Part shown: piece after piece, positions 7,975-16,091 of the stretch | How positions within the stretch are numbered: the stretch's first letter is position 1 | Layout: each line of letters starts with the position of its first letter | Assembly (NCBI GenBank): GCA_026770615.1 | Contig: MU631308.1 | Location: 201,788-218,276, forward strand | Length of the DNA stretch: 16,489 nt | DNA from: Pavlovales sp. CCMP2436 | Lineage: Eukaryota; Haptophyta; Pavlovophyceae; Pavlovales | Direction of reading: 5' to 3' | Position numbers and translations under genes: made by a program | Notes under the pieces: generated by a model | What the model saw: the letters and a program-made list of their open reading frames with translations, nothing else | The model's database searches: none | Told to the model about the DNA's origin: nothing

Positions 7975-8325
7975 TTTCCGGGTTTCCGGGTTTGTTTTCA
8001 AAACTTTTGGCGGTGAGATTGGCGTGGTGAGGAGCGGCACTCGTTCAGTGAGTCCTTGACTTGTCCCGACTGAGCGCCAGTGTCTGCAGCTGACTATCCG
8101 GATTTCCGGGTTTCCGGGTTTGTTTTGAAAACTTTTCGCGGCGCGCATCCAGCCCCTCAGACCTGCATGCCTGTGGAGCACATGAGCACTAACAACAAAA
8201 TTTGGAAAAGTCTTGAGAACAAACCCGTAAAACCCGGAAACCTGAAAACTACACTGGGGACCTCAGTAGAGGCGCCACCGCAACCACTGTCCAAACCCGG
8301 ATGAAACCCGGATGAAACCCGGATA
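7975..8325. repeat. Dispersed CCGGGTTT repeat, two direct and one inverted copy
   Basis: A unit of about 38 bp (TTTCCGGGTTTCCGGGTTTG, then TTTTSAAAACTTTT) occurs at 7975-8012 and 8103-8140, and again in inverse orientation at about 8205-8243. At 8294-8325 an 11-bp unit ACCCGGATGAA runs three times. The second and third copies face each other and could fold into a hairpin of about 140 bp overall. Confidence 0.7.
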
Positions 8326-9339
8326 CTGACCAGTTGATGATCTGTTCGCCGCATGCTGTACAGCTGTGCAGTGTGCACACGCCCAGCTGCCGAACGACCA
8401 AGTCCAGCGGACCAGCGCCTAGACTCTCTTGTCCGTCCTGGGCTAGTGCGTTTGTCCTGGGTCATAACACCCGCCTGCCCCGGTATCGTGACAAAGCGTC
8501 TTTCTCCTCATCTCCCACGCTTAAGACCTCATCTCTTCCCCCGCCCCCCCGTCGCACTGTGCGATTGGACCCGGTCGGCTGGCAGTGGTGTGGTCACGGT
8601 GCACGAAGCATGGCGGGCGGGCGTTGCGCTCTGTTTGGCCCGCAGCTGACCCCGCGACGCTCGATTCGGCGACACGATACATAGGGGGAGGCGACAGCCA
8701 ACCCGAAGACCTTCAAGACCTTGGATGCGCCTCTTCTCTGGGCGGTGGGGCCCAGGGCGATGCGGTGTGGGCGCGGTGCGCTGGCTGCGGCGGTGATGGT
8801 TGCAGCCGGCGTGTGCGTGCGGGATGGTCTGGCGGCGCTGGCGGGCGCGGTTGGGTCTGCTCGTTTGGATTTGGGTGCGCGGGGGACGGCTAGTGGTGGG
8901 CCCGGTCTGGCTGCGGCTCGGTGGCTTTGCTGGCTGCGGCTGGCGCCTTGGTCCGTGTGGCCCTGGTGCCCCCTTGGCTGGGCAGGGGGTCAGCGTTCGG
9001 GCATAGGTGGGTGCCCGGGCACTGCCCCTCTGTTTGCGTGGGTTTGCCTGCTTCCGCTGGCCCGGCGTCAGTGCATACGGCGGTGTCGCCTCTGACCCGG
9101 TCTGGTGTCGTTGTATACCGTCACTAAGTGCTCCTCAACTCGGCCTGGCAAACAACACTCTGCTCTGCCGAACGCTCTGACCTTCAAGTCTGGCACGAGC
9201 ACACTCAAGCCAACTAATGCCTAACTGTCAGCACCTAGGCCAATGCTGGTGAGAGGCAGTGAGGCTGTGGAGGCTGCGCCGCTGCCCCCCTTGGGCAACG
9301 ACACGTTCGCAACGACGCCAGCCGTACAACCTGAGACCA
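8326..9339. other. GC-rich stretch with no supported gene
   Basis: Several short open frames occur (for example 8760-9095, +), but they lack a convincing start context, recognisable motifs and protein-like composition; Trp, Gly and Ala abundance follows the G-rich strand. I see no tRNA, repeat array or hairpin of note. Confidence 0.4.
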
Positions 9340-9915
9340 GCCACACAAGCAGAGGCCAGCCGCGCAACCCGAGGCCAGCCGCGCAACCCAATGCCAGGCG
9401 CGCAACCCAATGCCAGCCGCGCAACCCGAGGCCAGCCATGCTACCCGGGTCTCGCAGCCACTGTACTCGGGCCAGCAGCGATACTCGATGCCAGCCCCAA
9501 TACCCTGGTCTCACAGCCACGCTACCCCGGGTCTCACAGCCGACGCTACCCCGGGTCTCGCAGCCACCACGCCACCCGATGCCAGCAGCGCTACAGACAG
9601 CCACGCTACCCGGATTGAGCAATCACAATACCCGGGTTGAGCATCCACGCTACCCGGGGTGAGCAGCCAACGCTAACCCGGGTTGAGCAGCCACAATACC
9701 CGTGTTGAGCATCCACGCTACCAGGGGCGAGCAGCCAACGCTAACCCGGGTCTCGCAGCCAACGCTACCCCTGGTCTCGCAGCCAACGCTACCCCGGGTC
9801 TCGCAGTCAGCGCTACCGCGGGTCTCGCAGCCAACGCTACCCCGGGTCTCGCAGCCACGGTACTCGGGCCAGCAGCGCTACTCAACACCAGCCACTATAC
9901 CCGGGTCGAGCAGCT
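9340..9915. repeat. 24-bp minisatellite with CCCGGGTCTCGCAGCC core
   Basis: The best-preserved part (about 9745-9865) repeats GCAGCCAACGCTACCCCGGG plus TCTC with a 24-bp period (PGLAANAT in one frame). Degenerate relatives extend to about 9340 and 9915: GAGGCCAGCCGCGCAACC units at 9350-9440, and CCCGGGTTGAGCAGCC units at 9600-9760. Because the period is a multiple of 3, long ORFs cross it in several frames. Confidence 0.85.
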
Positions 9916-10688
9916 TGCGGCTGCATCTATACAATTTCGTTTCGATGCTCCTCGGCCTCCAGGCTCAGCCCCGTATGCTCCACGTGCATTCGCAGTAGCA
10001 TTTCGAGAGGGCCTGTGCCTCCTAAGTAAGCAACTCAATCGCGTCTCGTGTCAACGCTCCGAGCTGAAGGCCGAGTGTGACACAGATCACTGCGCGCAGG
10101 CAGTGTGTGCACTTATGTCGCCTCATGCCATGGGCCAGCTGTGTTGCTCATACCCGGCCAACTGCGTTTCGCCGGCCCTGCGTGACGCATCGACACTGAG
10201 TCGACCGCCGTGGCCTTCGAATTTACGAGGCGCGCATGCATTTTCGCCGTCGAGCGGCCCCCCTTCCGCCCGGCGCCTGCCCGCTCGCGAACCGCCATCT
10301 CTCAGCTCGAAAGCGCTCTTCGAACCTGTTGGTGTTAGCCGGTCGCTCCGTCTCTCCTCTAGTCCTTGCAGCGCTAGAGGGTGCCCGTCGTCTCGACGGG
10401 CGGCACGATTAAATACAGCGAGTTAGATCTTCACGAGCGATCAGTGCAACGCGATCAGTAGCGGACGGCAAACTGAGCGATCACTGAGTGGCAACACAAT
10501 TTAAATTGAGCCAAACCAGCAACTGGCTCCCGTATGACACGGGTTGTGGCCAGTAAGTGTGTGCGGTGCTGTGTGCTGCGGGCAGGCATGTAGGCAGTAT
10601 AGCTTGAGTATATGCAATAGCCCTGACCAGTTGCTTATAAGAGCATATACAAGAGCCATACCTCCAACAGAACCTTGGAGCGACCGCC
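9916..10688. other. No supported gene
   Basis: A frame stays open from the 24-bp minisatellite to 10426 (+) and has a less repetitive C-terminal half (with AECDTDHCAQAVCALM). It has no recognisable domain and no start outside the repeat. GCGATCA occurs several times at 10437-10490. CTCCAA and TTGGAG form a small hairpin at about 10661-10680. Confidence 0.35.
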
Positions 10689-10731
10689 CTTAAACAGTCT
10701 GGGAAAAGCCCACAAAGGTCAACTGTTTAAG
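10689..10731. other. Stem-loop with 10-bp perfect stem and nested inner stem
   Basis: CTTAAACAGT (10689-10698) pairs perfectly with ACTGTTTAAG (10722-10731). Inside the 23-nt loop TGGG-AAAAG-CCCA can form a second stem. The sequence 10757-10777 after it recurs once at 11146-11166. It could be a structured RNA or a transposon end; neither is demonstrated. Confidence 0.45.
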
Positions 10732-10756
10732 CTGGCCGTAGCCGTACAGACATCGA

Positions 10757-11166
10757 TCAGGCCCTTTATGACTGCTACCCAAGCCTAGGAGGGGTCCGTG
10801 ACACTAAGTCGCAATCATTTCAGAGCCGATTTCTGTCGTGCCGCACTCATGGGCCCCGGAGTGTCGATTTCAGTCGCATCCGCCGTCCCGCCAACTGGGC
10901 GTTTCCATGCGTGACACGGCCGCCGGACACTGGAGCCACAGGATCCGCCCCCGCCGGGCATGCAAATCCGCTCACGACCGCCCCGGACCCGTCCGGTCGC
11001 CACGCCCGTCCGGCCCTCCACCGGACCCTTTTAGCAGTGTCATTTTCGAGCCCAAGACCCCCTTCTCTCCGAACCCTGAACGATACCCCCTTAAACCGTC
11101 CCAGACCACTGAACGATACCCTTGACGTACCCGTAAAGGCAATGTTCAGGCCCTTAATGACTGCTA
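10757..11166. repeat. Direct repeat of 21 bp, 389 bp apart
   Basis: TCAGGCCCTTWATGACTGCTA occurs at 10757-10777 and 11146-11166 with one mismatch. Less similar sequence precedes both copies (CTTAAACMGTC about 70 bp upstream in the first, about 55 bp in the second). They may bound a decayed repeat element. I see no gene between them. Confidence 0.55.
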
Positions 11167-11193
11167 AAAGACCTTATGTATAAGATGACTTAT

Positions 11194-11259
11194 TTTCAGT
11201 GAAACTTTCCGTGAAAATTTCTTTTCACCTGAAAGTCCCTGCGCGGATTTTCACTGAAA
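11194..11259. repeat. Inverted TTTCAGTGAAA repeat in an AT-rich patch
   Basis: TTTCAGTGAAA (11194-11204) and its inverse TTTCACTGAAA (11249-11259) bracket further GTGAAA and CTGAAA motifs. In style it recalls the GCGAAATTT block at 5236-5487, but the core differs. Confidence 0.5.
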
Positions 11260-11395
11260 TTCTCATACCCTGCGCAAACCGCAAACAGTCAAACCTCGAA
11301 GCCCGGTCTCACTCCACATGAATGGGTCCACCCGGGCTCCGCCTCAACACAGTCTATGCATGGGGCCGTTAATGGCCGCCTCAAGCCCTCATTCC

Positions 11396-11600
11396 CACGC
11401 CTTGGCTCACGCCTTGGCTCACGCCTTGGCTCACGCCTTGGCTCACGCCTTGGCTCACGCCTTGGCTCACGCCTTGGCTCACGCCTTGGCTCACGCCCAC
11501 ACCCACGCCCACACTTATGCATACGCTCACGCTTACCCTCGCTTTCGCCCTCGCCATTGCCCTCGCCATTGCCCTCACCCTCACTCACCCTCGCCTAGGT
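11396..11600. repeat. 12-bp tandem repeat (CACGCCTTGGCT) and degenerate tail
   Basis: Eight exact copies of CACGCCTTGGCT cover 11396-11491. Looser CACGCCCACAC and GCCCTCGCCATT units run on to about 11600. The (ALAH)n and (REPR)n ORFs over this tract are by-products. No gene is seen in 11601-11724. Confidence 0.9.
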
Positions 11601-11724
11601 CGCCCACGTACTCGCCGTGCCCTCGCCCTCAGCCTCACTCGAGCCCTGCTCAGCCCCTCGCCACTGTGCAGTCACAGCGCGAGCTGCTGCCGCAGGACCC
11701 CTTCAGTGCGACTGCAGCTGCGAG

Positions 11725-13077
11725 TCAAGCCTCTAGCTGCGCATGCTGCCACTCACGCAGCATTCGCACGCAAGTGCGCCTATGCGGGGCGGTGCTCGGA
11801 AGCGCAATGCCGCGCCTGGTGCACTCGGCGCGCAGCTGGATTGCCGCCAGGCCGAAGAGCTGCTCGTCGGTCCACCCGTTCAGGTTGAACGGTACCACGG
11901 GGCCCGGGATCGCGTTCGGCTCCGGGGGGCCCGGCTCCGGGGCGGGTACGTCTTGCGTCGCGGTGGCCTGCGCTCGCCACTCGCGCAATGCTCGCAAACA
12001 CGTGAGCTTCTGCGGTTTGTCGCTCCTGAGCACAATGCCTCGCCTTGCGCACTCGGCGCGCAGTTGGCGCACCGTCAGACCCATGAGCTGCTCGTCGGTC
12101 CACCCGAACAGGTCGAGCGGCACCACGGGGTCCTGAGTCGCACCCTGCTGCGCGCTCTTCCACGCGAGCAGCGCGTCGACGCACTCCTCCAACTGCGGGT
12201 TTGCGCCGAGCACGATACCGTGCTCGCCGCACTTGACGATGAGCTGCAACAGCGTGAGGCCGAGCAGCCTCGATGCATTCCAGCCGTGCAGGTTGTTGTT
12301 CGGGAGATCGACGGCCTCGCTCTCGTGCTCAAGCATGCGCGTCGCGCTATCGCGTAGACCGGCGAGCGTGAGCTCAATTGGGCCCAGATGGGTCTCGGCC
12401 TCCTCGGCCCTCGCGTCGTCGGCGGCCTCCTCGAGGATGGCCGTCATGAGCTCGCCGGCGGCCTGCTTGAGGCTCGGCGACCCGTTGTTGTAGAGCAAGG
12501 CCGCGAGGCCGGAGAAGAGCGCGGTCGCATTGCAGCAGTCCAGTAGCGCGTCGGGCGCCTCGTCGCCGACATCGGCGGCCGCACTTGCTGCGTCCCGGGC
12601 TGCGATGGCGGGGTCGAGCTGCTGCATGGAGTCCAAGTCCCTCTCCAAGTCCATTAACTTGGCCGCGTGCATCCGCGCCTCGAGAGGAATGAGACCAAGC
12701 TGCTGAACATAGAAGGCCGCGTCCAGGGTGACGATGTCCATGAGATCCGTGCGCGCTCTCTTCACCTCCGCGGCGAGCCGGGTCCACTGGTTCCTCACGG
12801 CGATCGCGTGAAGCACGCGCCAGGCGAGCCTCTGGCGCATGAAATCCTCCGCGAAGTTGTTGGTCGTAACCGCGAGCAAACGCAGCTCTTTAAGCGGCTC
12901 CATAGCGTTCGCTCCGATCAATCCATTCGCCCTCGGCAGCACCTGACTCGCGAGGAAACTCCACTCCCTTCCTAGCTCGGCCGCCAGGGCGCTCGCCTCG
13001 CTCAGCGCGTTGAGCTGCGTCACCACGACGTTGACCGCATTGTACGCGAGCCTGAAGGCGACGTCGACGCCCGCCAT
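11725..13077 (-). CDS. HeLo/MLKL-NTD-like helical bundle with three SAP-like repeats
   Basis: A 450-aa single-exon ORF from ATG at 13077. Residues about 5-125 are four predicted amphipathic helices with the spacing typical of the HeLo / MLKL N-terminal / plant MCAfunc family: a LAAELGREWSFL helix, a LKELRLLAVTTNNFAEDF helix, a WRVLHAIAVRNQWTRLAAEV helix and a DLMDIVTLD end. Residues 133-156 resemble the brace helix region. Residues about 183-218 look like one ARM/HEAT helix pair (LFSGLAALLYNNGSPSLKQA). Three related units of about 45 residues follow at 263-307, 323-367 and 399-443, each starting LxGW and ending xEW or AWK. The core LTVRQLRAECARRGI resembles a SAP helix-turn-helix. SAP domains bind nucleic acid; HeLo-type bundles oligomerise or act on membranes in cell-death and signalling proteins. 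No kinase or NTPase domain follows. The family assignment is by pattern, not by search. Confidence 0.75.
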   Translation of the reverse strand: MAGVDVAFRLAYNAVNVVVTQLNALSEASALAAELGREWSFLASQVLPRANGLIGANAMEPLKELRLLAVTTNNFAEDFMRQRLAWRVLHAIAVRNQWTRLAAEVKRARTDLMDIVTLDAAFYVQQLGLIPLEARMHAAKLMDLERDLDSMQQLDPAIAARDAASAAADVGDEAPDALLDCCNATALFSGLAALLYNNGSPSLKQAAGELMTAILEEAADDARAEEAETHLGPIELTLAGLRDSATRMLEHESEAVDLPNNNLHGWNASRLLGLTLLQLIVKCGEHGIVLGANPQLEECVDALLAWKSAQQGATQDPVVPLDLFGWTDEQLMGLTVRQLRAECARRGIVLRSDKPQKLTCLRALREWRAQATATQDVPAPEPGPPEPNAIPGPVVPFNLNGWTDEQLFGLAAIQLRAECTRRGIALPSTAPHRRTCVRMLREWQHAQLEA

Positions 13078-13128
13078 GTCACGACGAGGAGCGGTTCGCG
13101 GAAATTACGAGGAGTCGCGCCTGGTGCT

Positions 13129-13475
13129 TCACACACATCCGTCACACAAATCAAAATTGTCACACAAAAGATGAGATGAGCGCTCATGTTTAAACTTTTG
13201 GTCACACATGAGCGCTCGTTTTTTTTTTCAGAGAAGTTGCCTGTTGTTCAGTTGCAATTTAAAACTCGGAGTCGTTTCGAGAGCTGTCACATACAATATG
13301 AGCCCTCGTATTTCAATTTCTTAAATTGTCAGTGATGGCCCTTCAGCCTGAATGGGGCAGTTGGAGGTACCTGCTGGCACGGCGGGTTCAGTCACCGGAG
13401 TGGCATCGTTATGAACCAACGACGATGAGGGGTATCGAGCGAAAAAAAAAATTGGTAAGACGTGAGCGCTCGTTT
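13129..13475. promoter_or_regulatory. Interleaved GTCACACA and RTGAGCSCTCRT motifs upstream of the HeLo-like gene
   Basis: Directly upstream of the minus-strand start at 13077, RTGAGCSCTCRT occurs at 13176 (perfect 12-bp palindrome), 13208, 13298 and 13462, each followed by a T-rich stretch. GTCACA(C/T)A lies before the first three, at 13141, 13159, 13201 and 13286. The pairing suggests a tandem unit duplicated and partly decayed, or clustered binding sites. A regulatory role is inference from position and palindromic form. Confidence 0.45.
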
Positions 13476-13560
13476 TTCATTTTTATGAAATATAAGAATA
13501 TTAATAAGGAATGACGTGCGCTCCACGCAGCTCGCCTAGCCAGAGCCTCTATGCCGGCGA

Positions 13561-13640
13561 GCTGTGAAAACGATCCTGCCGGCGTTGTCTCCATGACGTG
13601 TCATATGACAGCTCGCCTAGAGACAACGATCTTTTCAGTC
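13561..13640. repeat. Nested inverted repeats
   Basis: GTTGTCTC (13584-13591) and GAGACAAC (13620-13627) bracket the 12-bp palindrome TGTCATATGACA (13599-13610). The outer arms extend imperfectly to TGAAAACGATC (13564-13575) and GATCTTTTCA (13628-13638 region). AGCTCGCCTAG is also repeated directly at about 13530 and 13610. It may be a foldback element. Confidence 0.5.
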
Positions 13641-13744
13641 CGAAGTCTCAATCGCCTTCCCGGCCCTCAACCAAACGCCGGGAAGGGAGGTGCGGGGCCA
13701 AACCGACTTAACGAAAGAATGCCCACCTTAAGGGGCCAAAGGCG

Positions 13745-13817
13745 TGTAGCACCAAGAATTGAACCTGGGACCTCGATCCTAAACGGCAGGGGTCCTAAAC
13801 CATTAGACTATGAATCA
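13745..13817 (-). tRNA. Degenerate tRNA or tRNA-derived SINE head
   Basis: A minus-strand 73-nt segment has tRNA layout. The T-arm CCAGG-TTCAATT-CTTGG pairs over 5 bp. The D-arm GTCT...GGAC pairs, and the A-box TAGTCTAATGG and B-box GGTTCAATTCT match the consensus well. The acceptor arms TGATTCA and TGCTACA pair only at 4 of 7 positions. The region CCCTGCCGTTTAGGATCGAGG does not fold into a normal anticodon stem, so no anticodon is assigned. A dead tRNA or a SINE with an intact Pol III promoter is more likely than a working tRNA. Confidence 0.5.
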
Positions 13818-14003
13818 CTTCCGTAATAGGCCTCTGGGCGTCTGTACCAGAAAAGCTTAATTTTTATAGGTTCACCAGGACATGACGAATTTAGGAGACC
13901 TTCGCTAAAGGCTTCTGGAAGCCTATCCTGTAAACCCAACTCTGTTGGTCCAGCTGCACTCGGGTACGGAGGCTCCGCGTGGAATCACTAATCACACTGA
14001 TAA

Positions 14004-14458
14004 ACTCACCTAGACGAACAGACCTCGGACCACCTCGGACCAATACCCACACGCGTGTTACACAGCAACATCGGCTCACACGTGCAGCCAGCAGAGGCGC
14101 GTCAAAAGCGCAAGAAGAGAGGGGAACAATGCCTTGCAGCCACACTGGCTGAGGCGCGCCCCAAGCGCAAGAGGGAAGAACAATGCCCCGAAAACACACT
14201 CCAACATATTGAGCCCGAGGCCCACCCTCCTTGGGGGGTGGGGTAGACCGGGACTACAACGAGCCTCCACCGTGTAATTCATGCTCCTCGTCGGACAAGA
14301 ATCACACTGTGGGAAACAGGCTGCGGCCGGAGGATATTAGTTCGTTTATTATGTGCTACAGGTGCGGTATGTCCGCAGGCGAGCTGCATTTTGAAACGAG
14401 CGAGAAGCAGCAGCAGCCGGTCAGCACGCCAGCCAGAGAGTCGCCGATTGTCGTGTGA
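14004..14458 (+). other. Split ORF: basic repeats then TFIIS/RPB9-like zinc ribbon
   Basis: Two adjoining plus-strand frames look like parts of one protein. The first (14004-14246) has two tandem copies of a basic unit, AEARQKRKKRGEQC and AEARPKRKREEQC. The second (14213-14458) contains C-x2-C-x23-C-x2-C-G, with R-x2-D and an aromatic/hydrophobic run before the third Cys (DISSFIMCYRCG). This is close to the zinc ribbon of TFIIS and RPB9 (C-x2-C-x24-C-x2-C-G), but the Asp-Glu pair is only partly kept. The frames meet at a G-run (GGGGGGTGGGG, 14233-14243), so a 1-bp indel or an intron could join them. Neither frame has an ATG before the motif. It may be an exon, a decayed gene or a transposon remnant. 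Confidence 0.35.
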
Positions 14459-14714
14459 CGGTGTGTATAATCAGCCTCAGTGGTGAGGACCAGAGGGGTG
14501 GTGATGCACGCTCGAGGTGGATGCACGCACGATAGCGAGTTTTGCGCCTGAGTTGAAGACGCGCACGCGCCGCTCGGTGCTGCGTGTGAGGTGACGAAGA
14601 TCGCGTGGAGAGCGGGCCGCCATCGTGCATTTTCTTGGCCCCACCTTCACCCATGACCAGACTCCCATCGTGAAATCACTACCAGATTTGTCCGATGACA
14701 GACTATATTCCATT

Positions 14715-14720
14715 TTTATT
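14715..14720 (-). promoter_or_regulatory. Polyadenylation signal AATAAA (minus strand)
   Basis: AATAAA on the minus strand lies about 180 bp beyond the stop of the NPF-repeat gene, in an AT-rich patch that breaks the GC-rich context. 14459-14714 otherwise shows no gene. Confidence 0.45.
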
Positions 14721-14898
14721 CAATTTACAACAAGCCTTCACATGTTTCCTGAATTAGTATTAGAAACGCAATAGTCCCGAATTCGTTTGCAAGCTTGACT
14801 GGCCCTGACGAAATTAGCTGCCCAAGTCACACACTCCTAACGTCTGGCCCAGCCAGAGATGGTCTCAGGTCTGCCCGGCTCTGCCCCCCCCCCCTCCC

Positions 14899-15585
14899 TT
14901 ACAAAGGTGCGTTCGAGACATCGTCGCCGCCGCCGCTTCCGCCTCCACCTCCGCCGCCGCCGCCGCCGCCGTCGCAACCGAGGGTCCAGTCAGAGTCGGA
15001 CCAGCTAGTGGCCACTGGCGCAGCGGACAGTGGGGTTACAGGAGTCGTGCCTGCTCCATCGATGGCAGCAGGGTCCGGTACGGCAGTTACGGCCGCCGCC
15101 AACCAGCCACCGGCGGAGGATGCGACGGTGTCCGCTGTCCCAGTGTCCACGACGGCAGTGTCCGCGGCGCCAGTGTCTGCTGCGCCAGTGTCCGTAAAGG
15201 CGGCCGCTGTAGGCTCGGTTGCTGCCGACTCCGTCGCCCACCAGTCAACACCGGCAGCGGAGGGCTGACTGTCCAAGGGGGGGGTCGGCTGACTGTCCGA
15301 CGGCTGACTGTCCGCAGCATCGCCGAAGGGGTTACTGTCCGCTCCCGCGGCGGAGGGCTGACTGTCCGCCGGAGGAATCTGCTGACTGTCCGCGGCGAAG
15401 GGGTTACTGTCCGCAGCATCACCAAAGGGGTTACTGTCCGCCGGGGGAATCTGCTGACCGTCCGAGGGGGGGATCAGCTGTCTGTTCGCCGGGGAATCAC
15501 CCAAGTCACCGCGATTTGGGGAATCGGAAGATTCGTGGGAATCGGAAGTTTCTTGGGCTTCGGAGAGGTCTGGGAGCGAAGGCAT
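14899..15585 (-). CDS. Disordered acidic NPF-repeat protein
   Basis: 228 aa from ATG at 15585; the frame is open 13 codons further upstream, to just after a TTTAG at 15625-15629 that could be a splice acceptor. The N-terminal third is Ser/Asp-rich. Residues 40-115 carry repeats of the kind DSNPFGDA, DSQQIPPA and DSQPSAAG, with NPF at 52, 61 and 86. Residues 131-153 repeat DTGAADT. There are WW at 115 and W at 196 and 200 (WSDSDW), then a Gly tract encoded by a (CCG/GGC) microsatellite, ending DDVSNAPL. NPF tripeptides are the known ligand of EH domains in endocytic adaptors, so an endocytosis role is possible. There is no membrane segment or folded domain. The minus strand is preferred because the repeats put stops in the plus frames. 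Confidence 0.5.
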   Translation of the reverse strand: MPSLPDLSEAQETSDSHESSDSPNRGDLGDSPANRQLIPPSDGQQIPPADSNPFGDAADSNPFAADSQQIPPADSQPSAAGADSNPFGDAADSQPSDSQPTPPLDSQPSAAGVDWWATESAATEPTAAAFTDTGAADTGAADTAVVDTGTADTVASSAGGWLAAAVTAVPDPAAIDGAGTTPVTPLSAAPVATSWSDSDWTLGCDGGGGGGGGGGGSGGGDDVSNAPL

Positions 15586-15612
15586 CGAGGCGTTGGAGGA
15601 GAGGAGGGAGAG

Positions 15613-15795
15613 GCCAGAATTCACCTAAATATCATTAATAAATATTAAATGTTAACAAAATAATAACTGATTGGTCCGGAATTCACCTGAGAATGGACAA
15701 GAAATAATCCGTTATTATGAGGTGGGAGGAGAAGAGAGAAATCAAGAAAAAAAAACTATTTTATACACAGAGAGTGACCGGAGTTAACCTGTTTA
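15613..15795. repeat. Three copies of a CCGGARTTMACCTG motif
   Basis: CCAGAATTCACCTAAAT (15613), CCGGAATTCACCTGAG (15676) and CCGGAGTTAACCTGTTT (15779) form three spaced copies in an AT-rich tract just upstream of the NPF-repeat gene. Read on the minus strand the first two are CAGGTGAATTC or TTAGGTGAATTC, which can also be read as splice junctions bounding a 63-bp intron. Confidence 0.4.
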
Positions 15796-15839
15796 TGGTA
15801 ATAACAATAAAACAAGGTGACAAGGACATCGGCGTGTCC

Positions 15840-15990
15840 CTGCTGGAGCCAGATCTCGGTTGCTACCGAAATTTAAACCGTAATTAGTTAAAATCATTTT
15901 ACAATTTGCAGTAATTGGTAAATACTCGTTGCATTGGTGAATCCCTTGCCGGCAAGGGATTCACCAAGAACAGAGTCCTGGCTCCAGCAG
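15840..15990. repeat. Inverted repeat enclosing a 34-bp perfect palindrome
   Basis: The 13-bp arms CTGCTGGAGCCAG (15840-15852) and CTGGCTCCAGCAG (15978-15990) are perfect inverted complements, with looser pairing outside. Inside, 15934-15967 is a perfect 34-bp palindrome centred on GCCGGC, with 17-bp arms starting TTGGTGAATCCC. The left arm also holds a small GGACA/TGTCC hairpin. No ORF is present. It could be a foldback transposon, a recombination hotspot or a replication-related structure. Confidence 0.65.
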
Positions 15991-16091
15991 AAGGATGGTA
16001 CATGTCCAACGTTTCGTTCATACTGACTAATGATTTTTGATATTTTTTGAAGGTTTTATTTTAATTTAAAGAATGGACCTCTGGAGAGAGA

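Noticed and set aside
7350..8016. Long ORFs on both strands with KRARQACSPSVLA or ARLASTLGEHAW repeats
   Set aside because: They are translations of a 13-bp tandem repeat that lacks stops in all frames; no start context or non-repetitive domain.
8721..9095. 124-aa Ala/Trp/Gly-rich ORF
   Set aside because: It begins at TTG; composition follows the G-rich strand, with no motif or start context.
7030..9915. Possible CRISPR arrays
   Set aside because: The units are short contiguous minisatellites without unique spacers of constant length, in a eukaryotic context.
9683..10426. 247-aa plus-strand ORF
   Set aside because: It starts in the 24-bp minisatellite with a non-ATG codon and has no recognisable domain in its unique half.
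11318..12136. 272-aa plus-strand ORF beginning at ATG 11318
   Set aside because: Its N-terminal half is the 12-bp minisatellite and its C-terminal half is antisense to the well-supported HeLo-like/SAP-like gene.
14795..15268. 157-aa plus-strand ORF with a proline run
   Set aside because: It overlaps the longer minus-strand NPF-repeat ORF, ends in the middle of the repeat, and its proline tract is a microsatellite.
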